Positions 11,145-21,512 of a DNA stretch of 64,000 nt are shown here, piece by piece. Source of the stretch: Periconia sp. R9002. Taxonomy: Eukaryota > Ascomycota > Dothideomycetes > Pleosporales > Periconiaceae. The notes under the pieces are model-generated. The model was not told where the DNA came from, made no database searches, and was given only the letters and a program-made list of their open reading frames with translations. A program made the translations under genes and the position numbers. Numbering within the stretch: position 1 is the stretch's first letter; the number at the start of each line of letters is the position of its first letter. The stretch covers positions 62,001 to 126,000 of the forward strand of contig JAMAHW010000099.1 of assembly GCA_023627715.1 (NCBI GenBank), given 5' to 3'.

Positions 11145-12388
11145 CTAACCGTCTTCATCAACAGACGCAGAACGCAAAGAAGAAGCTCCATCTGTATCCT
11201 TGAGAGTTGTAGCGATTGTTCCTATTTCCGTTTTTGGAGGAGTAACTTCTTGGGTTGCCTGCTTTTTTCCTTTCTCATCCTTCTTTTTCTTCTTCTTTGC
11301 TTTCTTCACGCACTTCTTGCATATTCCACAATCTTCCTCCATAGCAACTACTGGAGGAGCGTCTTTCGCGTCCATGGATTTCCATGGAGCGTAATTCCAC
11401 CAATTAGTTTGGTTGCGGAGTTGACTGGTATCCTTCGTGTTTGAACTGGTGTTTGATTGCTCGGCTTTCATGATAGCGCTTTCTGGGGCAGGGGTATTGG
11501 CAGCGACCTTCTCAATATCACATTTTATGGAAGGTATCTCTTCAGCTATTTGCGGTTCTCCAATCCCAACCTCTTCCGCGGATGGGTCCCCAGTGTGATG
11601 GACAATCTGCTTAGAACTTGTTTCGACAATTTCGGCTGCTACGTTGGATGTTTCTGGCATTTTTTTGTCGTAAAGGCTCACCATACACTTTATCAGGAGT
11701 TTGGCCAATTCAACATTACTGACGTCTTCCAGGAAGGTATCTATTGCCAACTTGTTGAGATTTTGCTCAAAAGTAGAACTCGCTTTCTGGGATATGTATT
11801 CATATAGCTCATGTTTGCCGCCTGGAAGCTTCGAGAAGTCCTTGTCAACAGTTGTGATGATATTGAAAACGGTCATTTCTGTGCCGAAATCGTGTATTTT
11901 CTGCATAGCCAACTGCTGCAGCCCTGGTAAATCGTAGGCAAGTGCTGCTGAAAAAGTGAGAAATGCTCTGTGGAATCCGATATTAGGTTGTTTTTCAGGA
12001 GAACTATCCGCATCGTCGAGGGTTTCGTAGGCACCGGTATACAAATAGTGCACTAGAACATGGCCAGTACCTTCGTCCACATTAGGTAGGTTTATGATAC
12101 CCCTATCTAAGCAACTGGAGCGTGATACTGTCCATTCTGTATTTTCCAAGAGACACTCCGGGATATAGAATTCTCGCTTGTTCGGCCCGATACGCAGTAT
12201 GACAGGCCCGATTGTGTAAGGACTGAAGGGGAATGGTTAATCAGTCGTGTCTCTATGAAGGATATCAACAGTAGCACATACGATGTCTTGATTTGTTGAT
12301 TCATGGCCAAATTGTTAGGTTCACCCACTGACCCATTGCGAACCAATAACTTCTGCGACTTAGGCTTCTTGCTTTTTGTCTTTGCCAT
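11145..12388 (-). CDS. BTB/POZ domain protein with lysine-rich tail
   Basis: Two exons (12388-12282, 12222-11145; 59-nt intron) encode 394 aa. After a basic leader ('MAKTKSKKPKSQK'), residues about 35-150 show the fungal BTB pattern: 'REFYIPECLLENTEWTVS', then 'DEGTGHVLVHYLYTGAYETL' and 'FSAALAYDLPGLQQLAMQKI'. BTB domains mediate dimerisation and, in some proteins, cullin-3 binding. The helical part after BTB is followed by a polar linker and a C-terminal segment with 'CGICKKCVKKAKKKKKK', a short cysteine pair pattern next to a lysine run. No kelch or MATH domain is present. Short fungal BTB proteins like this are numerous and mostly uncharacterised. Function here is unknown. Confidence 0.82.
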
Positions 12389-12775
12389 GATGATTTAGAA
12401 CGCAAAGGTCTAGCTAATTCTGTGGGAAAGAGTGGGGGAAAGTAAATTGCATGATAAAGTTAGCATACACGGGTCCTTATACCAAACGTTACCATGGGAG
12501 CCAACGCACACTCTAACCTACCCCGCAGCTGACAACCACTCAGCGTTGACCACGCGACTAAATAGCAATTACTAAGGCTTCGTCCAGTATGAATGTTACT
12601 GCGTGCAGCGGACTAATACAAAAGAAATTTATGGGTGGCATATGTGTACATCTTCTTATTTACGTTCTATTAAGACCTAACTAGTGGACAAGCAAAAGTC
12701 TAGCACCACGCTAGGTAAAGAGGGGGGCATATTGTTTTGAAATAGAGCATAGCTAAAATTCACTTGCTCAGGCGT
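12389..12775. other. Spacer between two leftward genes
   Basis: No coding signal was recognised in these 387 bp. They should contain the promoter of the BTB gene. Confidence 0.4.
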
Positions 12776-12964
12776 CTAATCCGACACAGAATTTGTCACC
12801 TCAACATACGGTCTCGAGTCGTATGGGTACACTGAGGGTGTTGGAATGGAACTATCAACGACATTCTCGGTGTGAGTCGAAGGCTGGGTGGCACGCTTCT
12901 TCCGATTGAAGCCAAGATTCATGCCCAAAAAACGTTTGCTCACACCTCTCATCTCTGCGTCCAA

Positions 12965-15035
12965 CTAGATTTCGCGGGGCTGAGCTGCTTGTTGGACTTC
13001 TCCATGGGCGGCAATCTGGAGCAGATGGGCGGGGATTGCATGTGCAGATGCCTGATAGAGTTCGAACCAAAATGAGTTATGGATGAAAACACCTGGGACG
13101 TCACTGCTCTCGCCAAAGCACTTGTTCAGCTGAGAAGCTTCTGGGAAGGAGAGAGGGCTGGGTGGCTGAAGGTAGCTCAGTAGAACCTGAGCCATTTGCC
13201 TTGACATGGCTGCACTACGATCGGTCCAAGTTGGCATACTCCGAGGATTATCGACAAGGTCCAAGACTTGCTCGAGGGTCAGACCGACGATGGCCAGAAG
13301 GCCGGCTTGTTTGGAAGTGTCGTTGGCGTCTCTGCACTTTCGTATATTGCTTTCTCGCAGGACCTCCTCGAGGACAACGAAGACGTACTCGCTTGACACG
13401 GCTCGCACCACTTGAATGTTCTTGAAGACTTCGGCCTTCCTCTTTTCAAGCTTCTTTGCTAGCTTTTCAGTGAATTCATTGTCTGATAGCTCTTGGCCAG
13501 ACGCCATCATCTTCATAGAGATATCCAACAGAACACCGGGCTTCAGGCTGTCCGATAGAGCGCTTTGGACCCACGGCAGATTCCAGTTATTGAGGACTGT
13601 GTTGGTTTTGACGAAGACATTAAACGCGCATGTACCACTGAGTGCTTTGGAACGACCTTTACAGACTTCGTCAACAAAGCCAAACCCTAGGAGCAGCACG
13701 TAGAGAGTATTGATCAGACTCATAAGGTCAGGTTGGTCATTGATGGCGGAGAACTGCATCTTTTCGAAGAAGTGCGTCATGTCGAAAAAGTACGTAAGGA
13801 TATAATTGACAAGACGACGTTTCTTTAACCCGATTTCCATGGCAGTAGATATTGGTCGATGAGGGAGGTCGATGCCTACGAAGATTTGTAAATCGCTGGC
13901 CGTCAGGTGGCTTACTGCAATGCCAAAACGTACCATGCGTAAATGCGTTCTTGTCCATGAGCGTACACCTTACACATTCGAGATTCTTCTTTTTGCACTT
14001 ATCGCAAGTCTCATCCCCCGAGCACTGAGATTTTACAATATCAGAGACATGCTGGCTCGAATCAGTTAAGTCACTTACCTGTGAATGACGTTTCCTGCAA
14101 TGCAGACACTGACCACCCTCTTCCTTGACTTCCTTCTTGTTCTTCTCGTTCTGCTGCTGCTGGTGCTCTGGCAGCTTAATTCTTTTGTTGGGAGTGTCAG
14201 GCAATATTACTCTGAACAGTAACTGCAATTCTTTCGGGATGCTTGAGATAAAGGGACGTTTCTTTGAAGTAGACACGGCTGAATCCTTAGCCTTGGCGTC
14301 CCTCAATACCTGAGATGGAATGCCTGGAGCGGAAGATTCTGATGCGGTGGATGTGGCTCTGGTCTCATTGGTATCGGAAGATTGGCCTGGGGAGAGCTGA
14401 TCAATGGCCGACTGAGGTGTATCCTCCACGTTAGATCCTGTGCGTAGCGTCTCATGATCGGTCTCAACGGGCGTCGGGATCGATTGGCCATTTCCCGAGT
14501 TGTCTGTTTCGTGCTGGACCTGGCTCGGTGTCAAAAAAGATGGTGGAGGTTCCGTCGTCTTTGGCATTTCGCATAGTTCCTTGAGCAGAGTGAGTCTCCG
14601 GGAATTGAGATTTACGTATTCTAAATCGTCTTCGAGAACGCCTGTCGAGCTCATAGCAGCTTTAAGTTTCAACTTGCGAAGTCGCATCTGAGATTGGACT
14701 TCATCAAGGTCCAGAATGACGATGGCTCGGTCCCTGATAATTCCATTTAAACCACGAAGCGCCTGCAGATGATGGCGCCATTGAGCTTTGCGAAGCTTTA
14801 ACTCGAGGAGAAGCTCATCCTCGTTCTCTGCAAGTCCCAGCTTGTCGAATTTATGCTCGGTTATGGCTCTGTCTACTAATTCAATCTCACGGTGCGCGTC
14901 CAATTGTGCCAGTTGTGCCAGTTGTTCCAGTTGTTCCTGGGCATTCCAGTCTATATTCAATTTGAATGTGTCGTCGAAATTCCAGTCGGCATTGGGAGAC
15001 AGTGCTGCATTGGTGTCGGTACCAAAGTTGTCCAT
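12965..15035 (-). CDS. Zn2Cys6-containing regulatory protein with mid-protein zinc cluster
   Basis: Three exons (15035-14079, 14024-13934, 13875-12965) give 652 aa. The zinc cluster is not N-terminal but at residues about 310-336: C-x2-C-x6-C-x5-C-x2-C-x6-C ('CLHCRKRHSQC...CDKCKKKNLEC'). It is created by removing a 54-nt in-frame intron. Upstream are a glutamine/leucine-rich helix and a long low-complexity Ser/Thr/Pro region. Downstream is a helical region with a 'HFFEKMQ' segment, as seen in uncharacterised fungal zinc-cluster proteins. I chose the ATG at 15035. A pyrimidine-rich AG acceptor just upstream (about 15092) with continuous open frame leaves room for an earlier exon, but the candidate at 15344-15126 does not join in frame. 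The TAG at 12967-12965 is followed in frame by 62 more open codons. Confidence 0.7.
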
Positions 15036-15468
15036 CCCGAAACGAGGCTTTGATTTGCGCAAGGATGCGAGACGGTCGGACAACAGGCTACAGATAGGAA
15101 AAGGCTGGAGAGTTAGCGGTCTACCTTAACCATATAAGTATTGCTCCGTCGTGTGGCGCAGCTGAATGCCATGGCGGGGCGATACGTGAGCCCTACGAGC
15201 TGCCGCATTTCCTAAAACAGAAAGGCGGCAAGAGACGATTCTTCGCCTCACCACTCGAAGCGGAAACTCGGCAGCCCACCACCCAAAGAGCCGTCCCTCG
15301 AATCTGCCATACGGCAAAGACTCAACACCATGCCAGATATCCATTCTCAGGAACCGGCAGAGATGAAAATTGGCATAAAAGCAATGAAATCAACAGGGAA
15401 ATGACTGCAAACTCAGTCACTGTCCAAACTTCCCAGCCACCAAATCCAAGCAACAACACATCTAAGAG

Positions 15469-15758
15469 ATGGCCTTAGACGCAGCCACTACCAAGACCCG
15501 CAATTGCTCCGAGGTTCTCACCCCCGGCGAAATCTTCGAACTTCTTCAGTTGATCTTGATGGTCGTCATTCCAACTGCTGGCTTCGTCTATCACCGCTTT
15601 TTCCTGCGCAACAGTAAGTGCTTGTATGGTCATTTCTGCAATTGCTTTGATACACTAACGTTCTGGCTCTAACTTCAGCTGCTTCCAGCCCTCGGGTTCT
15701 TATGCCGCTCAATTCTCACCCTCAAGCGGGGGGCAGGCAGCATCGCGAAGAGGTGTAA
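15469..15758 (+). CDS. Small single-span membrane protein, unknown
   Basis: Exons 15469-15613 and 15679-15758 join across a 65-nt intron (GTAAGT...TTCAG) into 74 aa. The sequence has a polar N-terminus, a hydrophobic segment 'LLQLILMVVIPTAGFVYH' (about residues 26-43) and a basic tail ('RFFLRN'). I do not recognise the family. The C-terminus is uncertain: a strong GTAAGT at 15755 with an acceptor at 15838 would replace the stop by about 15 further codons. The gene is divergent from the zinc-cluster gene to the left. Confidence 0.5.
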
Positions 15759-15839
15759 GTGCTGATACCGCCTTAACCTTGACCTGTTACTAAAAGTTTC
15801 GGAGTTCAGGTAGACGCTGATTATGGAAAATACTTTCAG

Positions 15840-16531
15840 AGAACTGAAGGGGATGGGACTTGGAACTAGATCAAGCAATGAAAGTTAGATTCATTAATTA
15901 ATAGGAGAACTGTTGTTGTATTTAAGTTAGGAGTGTTTGCACTATTTTAGACTGTTTCCACAACCAAAGGATCATCGCCACTCTCTCTTCCGTGAGACCA
16001 TTGCAGTGAGACTCTAAGTTTTTCTCTAGTAAAACTAACCTAATCTCTGAGCACAAGACACGGCGATCGACACATACGCAAGGGAATAGACCTAAACGTA
16101 ATCGACGCCAAAGCAAAGCTATGTTGGTGAGAGTCCGCGATGGCGGTCATGTAAAGTAATAAGCTTTACATTGAATGGAAAAGCCGGATTACAGCGACCC
16201 CATTAATTATGTTTTAAGACACTTTTGAACTAGACCTAGGTAGTCTAGGTAATATTCGTACTATTCAAAGCGTGTATCACAATAAAGTATATAATACTAA
16301 ACTTTAACTTAGGTGTTATCATCCCTACACATAACTCCTCTAACATAGAATTACTAAGCCAGCTTCGCCGCAGCCTATGAAAGACAACCAACGTGATGGG
16401 AAAGTGGAGGGGTTAAAGGCCCGTGCGTTCCAAATCACTACCTATATGATCTCCATGCCCACCTTGGCCTTGATACCTTTCCGGGGGTAATACACGTCTT
16501 CAAGCCAAGTGCCCCCCCTAAAGCGGACAAG
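15840..16531. other. AT-rich intergenic region
   Basis: I see no supported gene. It contains several CTAGGTAGTCTAGGTAA-like near-palindromic stretches around 16236-16251. Confidence 0.4.
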
Positions 16532-17067
16532 ATGCTCTGGACTTTAGTATTCTTCGCCATTCCAATCTACGTTCTCTTCCTGTGTTGCTGCCTCCCAGGC
16601 CGTAACGTATCTCCTCAGGAGAAGGTTCGCCAAATCAAAAGTACGATGTGGACTTCCAGCTGCCTTTGCTCAACCATAATGTCTTTTGCGCTACTGGAAT
16701 CTGACCGTGATGAGCAGAAAAATGGATCGAAATGCACCCGTTCACGAACATCGATGATATCGAAATTGTAACTAAGCAAGTTCCGCATTTCGTCCTTCCG
16801 GAAGGACAACATGATTTACAGTTCATATGGGTGGCAGGTATACGCGTTCGACGTGCGTCTTTAGCCGAGACTCATCAACAAGAATTCGAGGAAGTAGTAG
16901 AGATGAGAAATCCGACTCTCACGCAAGATCTAGCAGTCTACGATTTAGCGGACTATGTGGACAAAATGGTGGACGCGCATAGAATGCGGCTCAAACAAGA
17001 AGCCTTGCGGTCACTATACCAGTGGAAGGTATATAATGGGGAAGAGGGTAGAGTCCGGGCAGAGTAG
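16532..17067 (+). CDS. Membrane-anchored or secreted protein of unknown function
   Basis: Two exons (16532-16640, 16718-17067; 77-nt intron with CTGAC branch-like site) give 152 aa. The first 22 residues ('MLWTLVFFAIPIYVLFLCCC') are a signal peptide or signal anchor ending in a cysteine cluster. The rest is charged, with acidic and helical segments and an aspartate-rich middle ('NIDDIEIV'). No family was recognised. A further donor-like GTATAT at about 17030 means the C-terminus may differ. Confidence in the coding call rests on the good splice junction and hydrophobic start. Confidence 0.45.
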
Positions 17068-17886
17068 TTTTGGTGTTGATGTAGAAGGAGAGCGTACGGA
17101 TGTGGGAGAAAGCTCCTTAGAGAATTTGATAGGGGGAGCTCTCTTACGCTACAGAAAGCTCTCTTCTTAGTTGGTTGAGGCCTGGAGGGTGCAACGGTCT
17201 CATGAACCGAGTACCTGGATCGAGGGGTTAGATTAATGGCACGGTCAGACTTTGGCATCCTCCCGCGACTAGACATAGTGGTAGAATTGATAGTAGGGTG
17301 TGCTATTCAGAACTCACACACAAATCCATCTCACTCCCCTCCTCTACCAGTCCAAACTCCGTACCAACAAAACCCCCTAACCCCACACACACACAATGTA
17401 AAACACCACCATGTGCCCGCAGCACCGGCAACGCTGTCGAAATCAACAAGCAAAGCTCACTCAGAAAAAGGAAACGAACGAAGTTTACGTCGCAAAAAGG
17501 AAGTCGTAACTTCCCTCTGATTTTCGATTCTCAAATAAGGGTTATAGTGTGGTAAACTGTAGGCGATGATACTCAACAATCCATACGAGGTGCCTCGAGG
17601 GATCCCATGCGTGAGAGAGTGTTTTCTTCAGGGATAGTGGACACTTTGCCCCGTCATAGCACGTACATAACGTCCAAGTTTCGTTCACACGTTTCCATTG
17701 ATTAGAAAAAAAATGCATAATACACAATGGGGGTATCTAGCTATATGATATGCTCTCCTACATAACGCGCACGTGGTAGCACTTCCTATTTCACATCAAA
17801 ACGCCCGGTTCCTCATGATGTACACACGTGTGTCAGCACCAGCACACCATTTCCCCGATCCTACCGGCAACCCAGTCAAACAACAT
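17068..17886. other. Intergenic region with no supported gene
   Basis: It contains a short ACACAC run near 17387-17395 and no recognisable protein. Part of it is probably the 3' UTR of the leftward gene that ends at 17887. Confidence 0.4.
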
Positions 17887-20127
17887 CTATTTCAAGATTT
17901 TCGATTCCGTCTCAGCTTTCATCCGATAAACCTCGAGCGGTAGCGGGATGATTCCAGAGTATCCAACATCCCCCTGCGCCTTCTCGAGCTTCCGCATGAT
18001 ATTGCCCACGATCTTTGCGATCCAGCGGTCATTGGCGACGACGTTGACGGTGCTGATACCCGCTTTGCGCCATCCCTCCTTGACTTTGTTGTTCATGCCC
18101 TTGAAGGTCGAGTTGACACGACTGCCAAAGGTCGCACTGCGCGCGAGGGAATTCTGCGAATTTTGTGAGGCCTGTGAGGCCACGGTGACAGGATCAGTTT
18201 TGTCTGTATTTGCGCTTTCGGCGCTGCCGCCGCTGCCAGTGCTGATAGTGTCGGAGCCGACGGTATCCGCAGATGCGACCGAGTCGGTGCGCCGCACTTC
18301 GATTTCGAGTTTGTCTGTGGCAGCACGTTTGAGGATGAGTTCCTCGTGGCCCTTTTCAACTTCGATGACTTTTGTTGCTTTGACGGTTGCGGCGACGAAG
18401 TTGAGGAGTTCTTGGTCGAAGAGCGCAGGAAGGTGGCCGTGGACAGATATTTTCATGGCGGTCTCGTCGCGCCGGCGGCGTTCAAGATCTTTGCGGAGTT
18501 GTACAGCTTGGGGGGTTCCTTTTGCGTCTTCGACTTCTTGTTGGAGCTGCATCTCCTCGAAATCGGTGAGTTTGGAGGGCATAAGGTGTTCATGGTGGGG
18601 TAAGAGGAATGATGGAAGCACGAAAGTAGCATCGGCCCCTCCTAGATGGATGACTTGGGTCAAGCCAACTGCTTCCGGTAGTGTCCGATGAGCCAGCAAA
18701 TCCCCAATCTTAAACTTGCACTCAATATCGTAGTCCGTATCGACTGGGACATATCCCGTACAGAAAAGATTGCTGAGGCCCACGGCGAAGTTGGCGTCAG
18801 CAAGCCATGCCGAGATCCTCCCTTCAAGTCGTCGCACTTCAGCGTCTGAAGACGAGTAGTGCTTGAAAAAGTGCTTCTTCATCAACGACACAAACCATGT
18901 GCCCGAGCCAGTGCTAGTGACGGAATTGATGAATATCGGATGAAAATAACTAACAGGGTTTAGAAGTAGTCGGTACAGTAGAGGCAGTCGATGCAAAAAT
19001 AGTTTGATCTTGGGGTGGTTGTTATGGCGAAGTGTGGTCAGCCGAATTGACTTCCGAGGTGGATGAGGTATGGTTGGATCGTTATGAACGTGTGCAGAGA
19101 TGGCCGCTCGTAAATTGGTTTCCGTCTCCAACACGCCTTCGATTTCCCGCTCTTTCGCAATCTTCTTCAGCCATTTCTTTGCTAGATAGCTTGTGCTGGT
19201 TTCCGAAATGATTCTGATCATCTTCTCGTACTCATTGCGCGCATTTTCATCGTCGGGCGACAATTTCTTTACAGGTTTATTGCTCGTATCATACGATGAT
19301 AACCCGTCTAGTTGATCCTGAAGCCGTGACGATACAGAATTCCTAGCCTCCAGTGCCGCTTTCAGTATCGGCGTGTCCATGGCCACGAATTGATCTTTAC
19401 TCATATCCCGGGGGTTCGGCCAGGATTGAATGGACGCAAAATTCATTTCGTCGCTTCCCTTCACGTTCGCGTACACATCGCCAATCTCGATACGTCGGAA
19501 CAGTTTGACCACCACCTTGTCGGTCTGTATCGCAAGTTCCATATCATTGTCAAGCTTAACACCCACCTCGATCCCGTAGGCAGTAGCAGTCAAGGTCGAC
19601 AACTCAATTGTTAAGCCACGGACGACAAAAAGACCAATCGTATCGGTATCGATTTCCAGCGCTGGCAAATCAAACAGACCTATCCTGTCCTGGATAAAGA
19701 GCACGTGACGCAGCACCCTTCGACAGCGGTGACGCACAAACTTGGCCACGTATGCAAATTGGAACAAAGACGACAGAGCGATGGCAGAATAGCAAAAGGC
19801 TGTGAAGCTCCAGAACAGTAACCATGAAGTGGTAGCCACAACGTAGGTGAAGTTCAAGGTGGTGAAAATAGCCCACAGCGGCAACCACGGTAGCACTCGA
19901 CGGCCATTCCACTCTCCGAGGAAAAGCGAGCAGAGTACTAGTGGCGTCCCGGATATTATCCAATTCCAGCTTAAAAAAACGGTTCCGGCCAGCGTCGCAG
20001 CGAAACACGCGAGAGGTACGAAAGATGTTGATGACTTTGGCGGGGTGGGATCCGACATAGGGACAGGTATGGGTTTACGTGGGATTCCCCTGGGTGATTG
20101 GTGACTGCTGCTCTTGGGTGTATCCAT
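17887..20127 (-). CDS. Conserved fungal multi-pass membrane protein, unknown function
   Basis: A single uninterrupted exon of 746 codons. After a basic, proline-rich N-terminus (residues 1-35) come four or so hydrophobic segments between about 37 and 130 ('FVPLACFAATLAGTVFL', 'PLVLCSLFL', 'WLPLWAIFTTLNFTYVV', 'FWSFTAFCYSAIALSSLF'). A soluble region of alternating polar and hydrophobic strands begins 'ALEIDTDTIGLFVVRGLTIE', a charged helix-rich middle follows, and there is a Ser/Gly/Asn-rich linker near residue 625. It reads as an integral membrane protein with a large cytosolic or lumenal domain. I recognise its style as a conserved Pezizomycotina protein but cannot name a function. The start is the only ATG before the hydrophobic block. 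Confidence 0.75.
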   Translation of the reverse strand: MDTPKSSSHQSPRGIPRKPIPVPMSDPTPPKSSTSFVPLACFAATLAGTVFLSWNWIISGTPLVLCSLFLGEWNGRRVLPWLPLWAIFTTLNFTYVVATTSWLLFWSFTAFCYSAIALSSLFQFAYVAKFVRHRCRRVLRHVLFIQDRIGLFDLPALEIDTDTIGLFVVRGLTIELSTLTATAYGIEVGVKLDNDMELAIQTDKVVVKLFRRIEIGDVYANVKGSDEMNFASIQSWPNPRDMSKDQFVAMDTPILKAALEARNSVSSRLQDQLDGLSSYDTSNKPVKKLSPDDENARNEYEKMIRIISETSTSYLAKKWLKKIAKEREIEGVLETETNLRAAISAHVHNDPTIPHPPRKSIRLTTLRHNNHPKIKLFLHRLPLLYRLLLNPVSYFHPIFINSVTSTGSGTWFVSLMKKHFFKHYSSSDAEVRRLEGRISAWLADANFAVGLSNLFCTGYVPVDTDYDIECKFKIGDLLAHRTLPEAVGLTQVIHLGGADATFVLPSFLLPHHEHLMPSKLTDFEEMQLQQEVEDAKGTPQAVQLRKDLERRRRDETAMKISVHGHLPALFDQELLNFVAATVKATKVIEVEKGHEELILKRAATDKLEIEVRRTDSVASADTVGSDTISTGSGGSAESANTDKTDPVTVASQASQNSQNSLARSATFGSRVNSTFKGMNNKVKEGWRKAGISTVNVVANDRWIAKIVGNIMRKLEKAQGDVGYSGIIPLPLEVYRMKAETESKILK

Positions 20128-20476
20128 GTCTTGCTGATGGCTAGCAGTGCTTACCTAGGTGGCTAGGTAGGTAGGTGGGAAAGAAAGGGTGTGTAATGCT
20201 ATTGGGGATCCATAAAGATGGTTGTGGGTAGGCACACTTGTTAGTTAGGTTATGGACCATCCCTGCAACTCTGTTACGAAAGATGACGTCGCCGAGTGTG
20301 CTTAGTTAGCAAGACTAGTCTACCTACATATGTATCACGTCTATCTACTTTTAGATAGACTAGCCATCTGTAGTTAGCAAACGGTATATATTAACGGTGG
20401 TTCCTGCATTTTGACATTTCACGTGACTTTGACTATATTTTGTTTTTCCAGTTTAAAGATTTAATTTCGCTCCAAC
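20128..20476. other. Promoter-proximal spacer
   Basis: It contains tandem TAGG(T) motifs at 20156-20176 directly upstream of the 746-aa gene. Nothing else was seen. Confidence 0.35.
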
Positions 20477-21246
20477 TCACATCGGACCAACGCCACCAAA
20501 CAGGTTGTCAAGCCTCAGATGACCCGCATCCTCTGTCCAATCCCTCGCACTTGGTAAAATCACTCGCCAGCCCCTCCTCTCCGTCTCTTCTGGCAAAATA
20601 CCCGCCTTGCGCTCGGCAACCTCAGCGTCAGTCGCGCAGATTACAAACGTAGTGAGATAGAACATGACGAACGGGTACTTTGAGTTGACGTAGTAACTGA
20701 GGTAGTATTGCCACGCGTGCGAAGACCACGGGCGGTCGAATGGCATCGCATTCCAATGATAGACGTGCCCTTCCCACGTCCCGAAATTGAGCCTACTTTT
20801 CCCCAGCCGTTTGATGGCAGGTATAGGCCACGCGCATTAATGCGTGAGAATGCTTCCCTTTGCCATGACCCCTTTGGGATGCTGCTCTTTGGACGTTTTT
20901 ACAAAATCCGCCAGGCACGTCTTGTTTGGCAATGTGAGATTCGGCGTGAGCTCTGCATCTGGCGAGAGCCCTCCGAATTCGTATGGGAAGTATAGGTCCA
21001 ATGATATGTACTCTGGGGTGAGACTGATAATCCGCAACGTTCCATATCCTCTACAACACACCGGATAAAGCGATTTGCGTCAGGATCTCTCGATCAGGGT
21101 CGTAGCAGCGTTGTCTAATGCCTTCATATGGGATATCTGGCGGGGTCGAGAAGCGCATGTCTACTGAAATGTCGATGCTCATCTCTTCTAGAAAGATTTC
21201 TTGGACCGAGGCTGGAATCACCTCTTGTGTAACCCGTTTCGCTACC
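20477..21246 (-). pseudogene. Decayed protein gene, unknown family
   Basis: Leftward reading gives a protein-like segment in one frame from about 21246 to 21060 ('EVIPASVQEIFLEEMSIDIS', 'DIPYEGIRQRCYDPDREI'). It shifts frame near 21055 into a second protein-like segment to 20477 ('TLRIISLTPEYISLDLYFPY', 'VYHWNAMPFDRPWSSHAWQY'). One TAA at 20839-20837 interrupts the second part (possible former CAA). No start codon or introns that repair the frame were found. I do not recognise the family. It may be a real gene whose introns I cannot place, but the in-frame stop argues for a relic. Confidence 0.35.
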
Positions 21247-21512
21247 TGCCGGGGGTGGGAGGAGGTGCGCTTGCACTTAGCCGGACCTAGCTAGCGCGGT
21301 GAGCCGAGCGCGAAGGACCAAGGTACATCAGTCCATCAGTGGACGTGTAAGGCGCATAGTGGGCGCCCTCGTAGGCTTAGGCTCTCACTTTTCGATTCTT
21401 CCATCCTTTCAACCCGTTTCCTTCACGACACACTCTTCGCAACCAGCCTGATTATCCTTCAAAAGACAGCTACAACTCTCTTTGACTACTTAACCGGGCG
21501 ACTTTGACAACA

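Noticed and set aside
15126..15344. Leftward frame upstream of the second zinc-cluster gene as its first exon
   Set aside because: None of the available donors joins it in frame to the exon after the acceptor near 15092, and its composition is not distinctive.
17948..18691. 247-codon rightward open frame opposite the 746-aa membrane protein
   Set aside because: Shadow of the leftward gene; its product is Ser/Arg/Cys-rich without family motifs, while the opposite frame is long and hydrophobically ordered.
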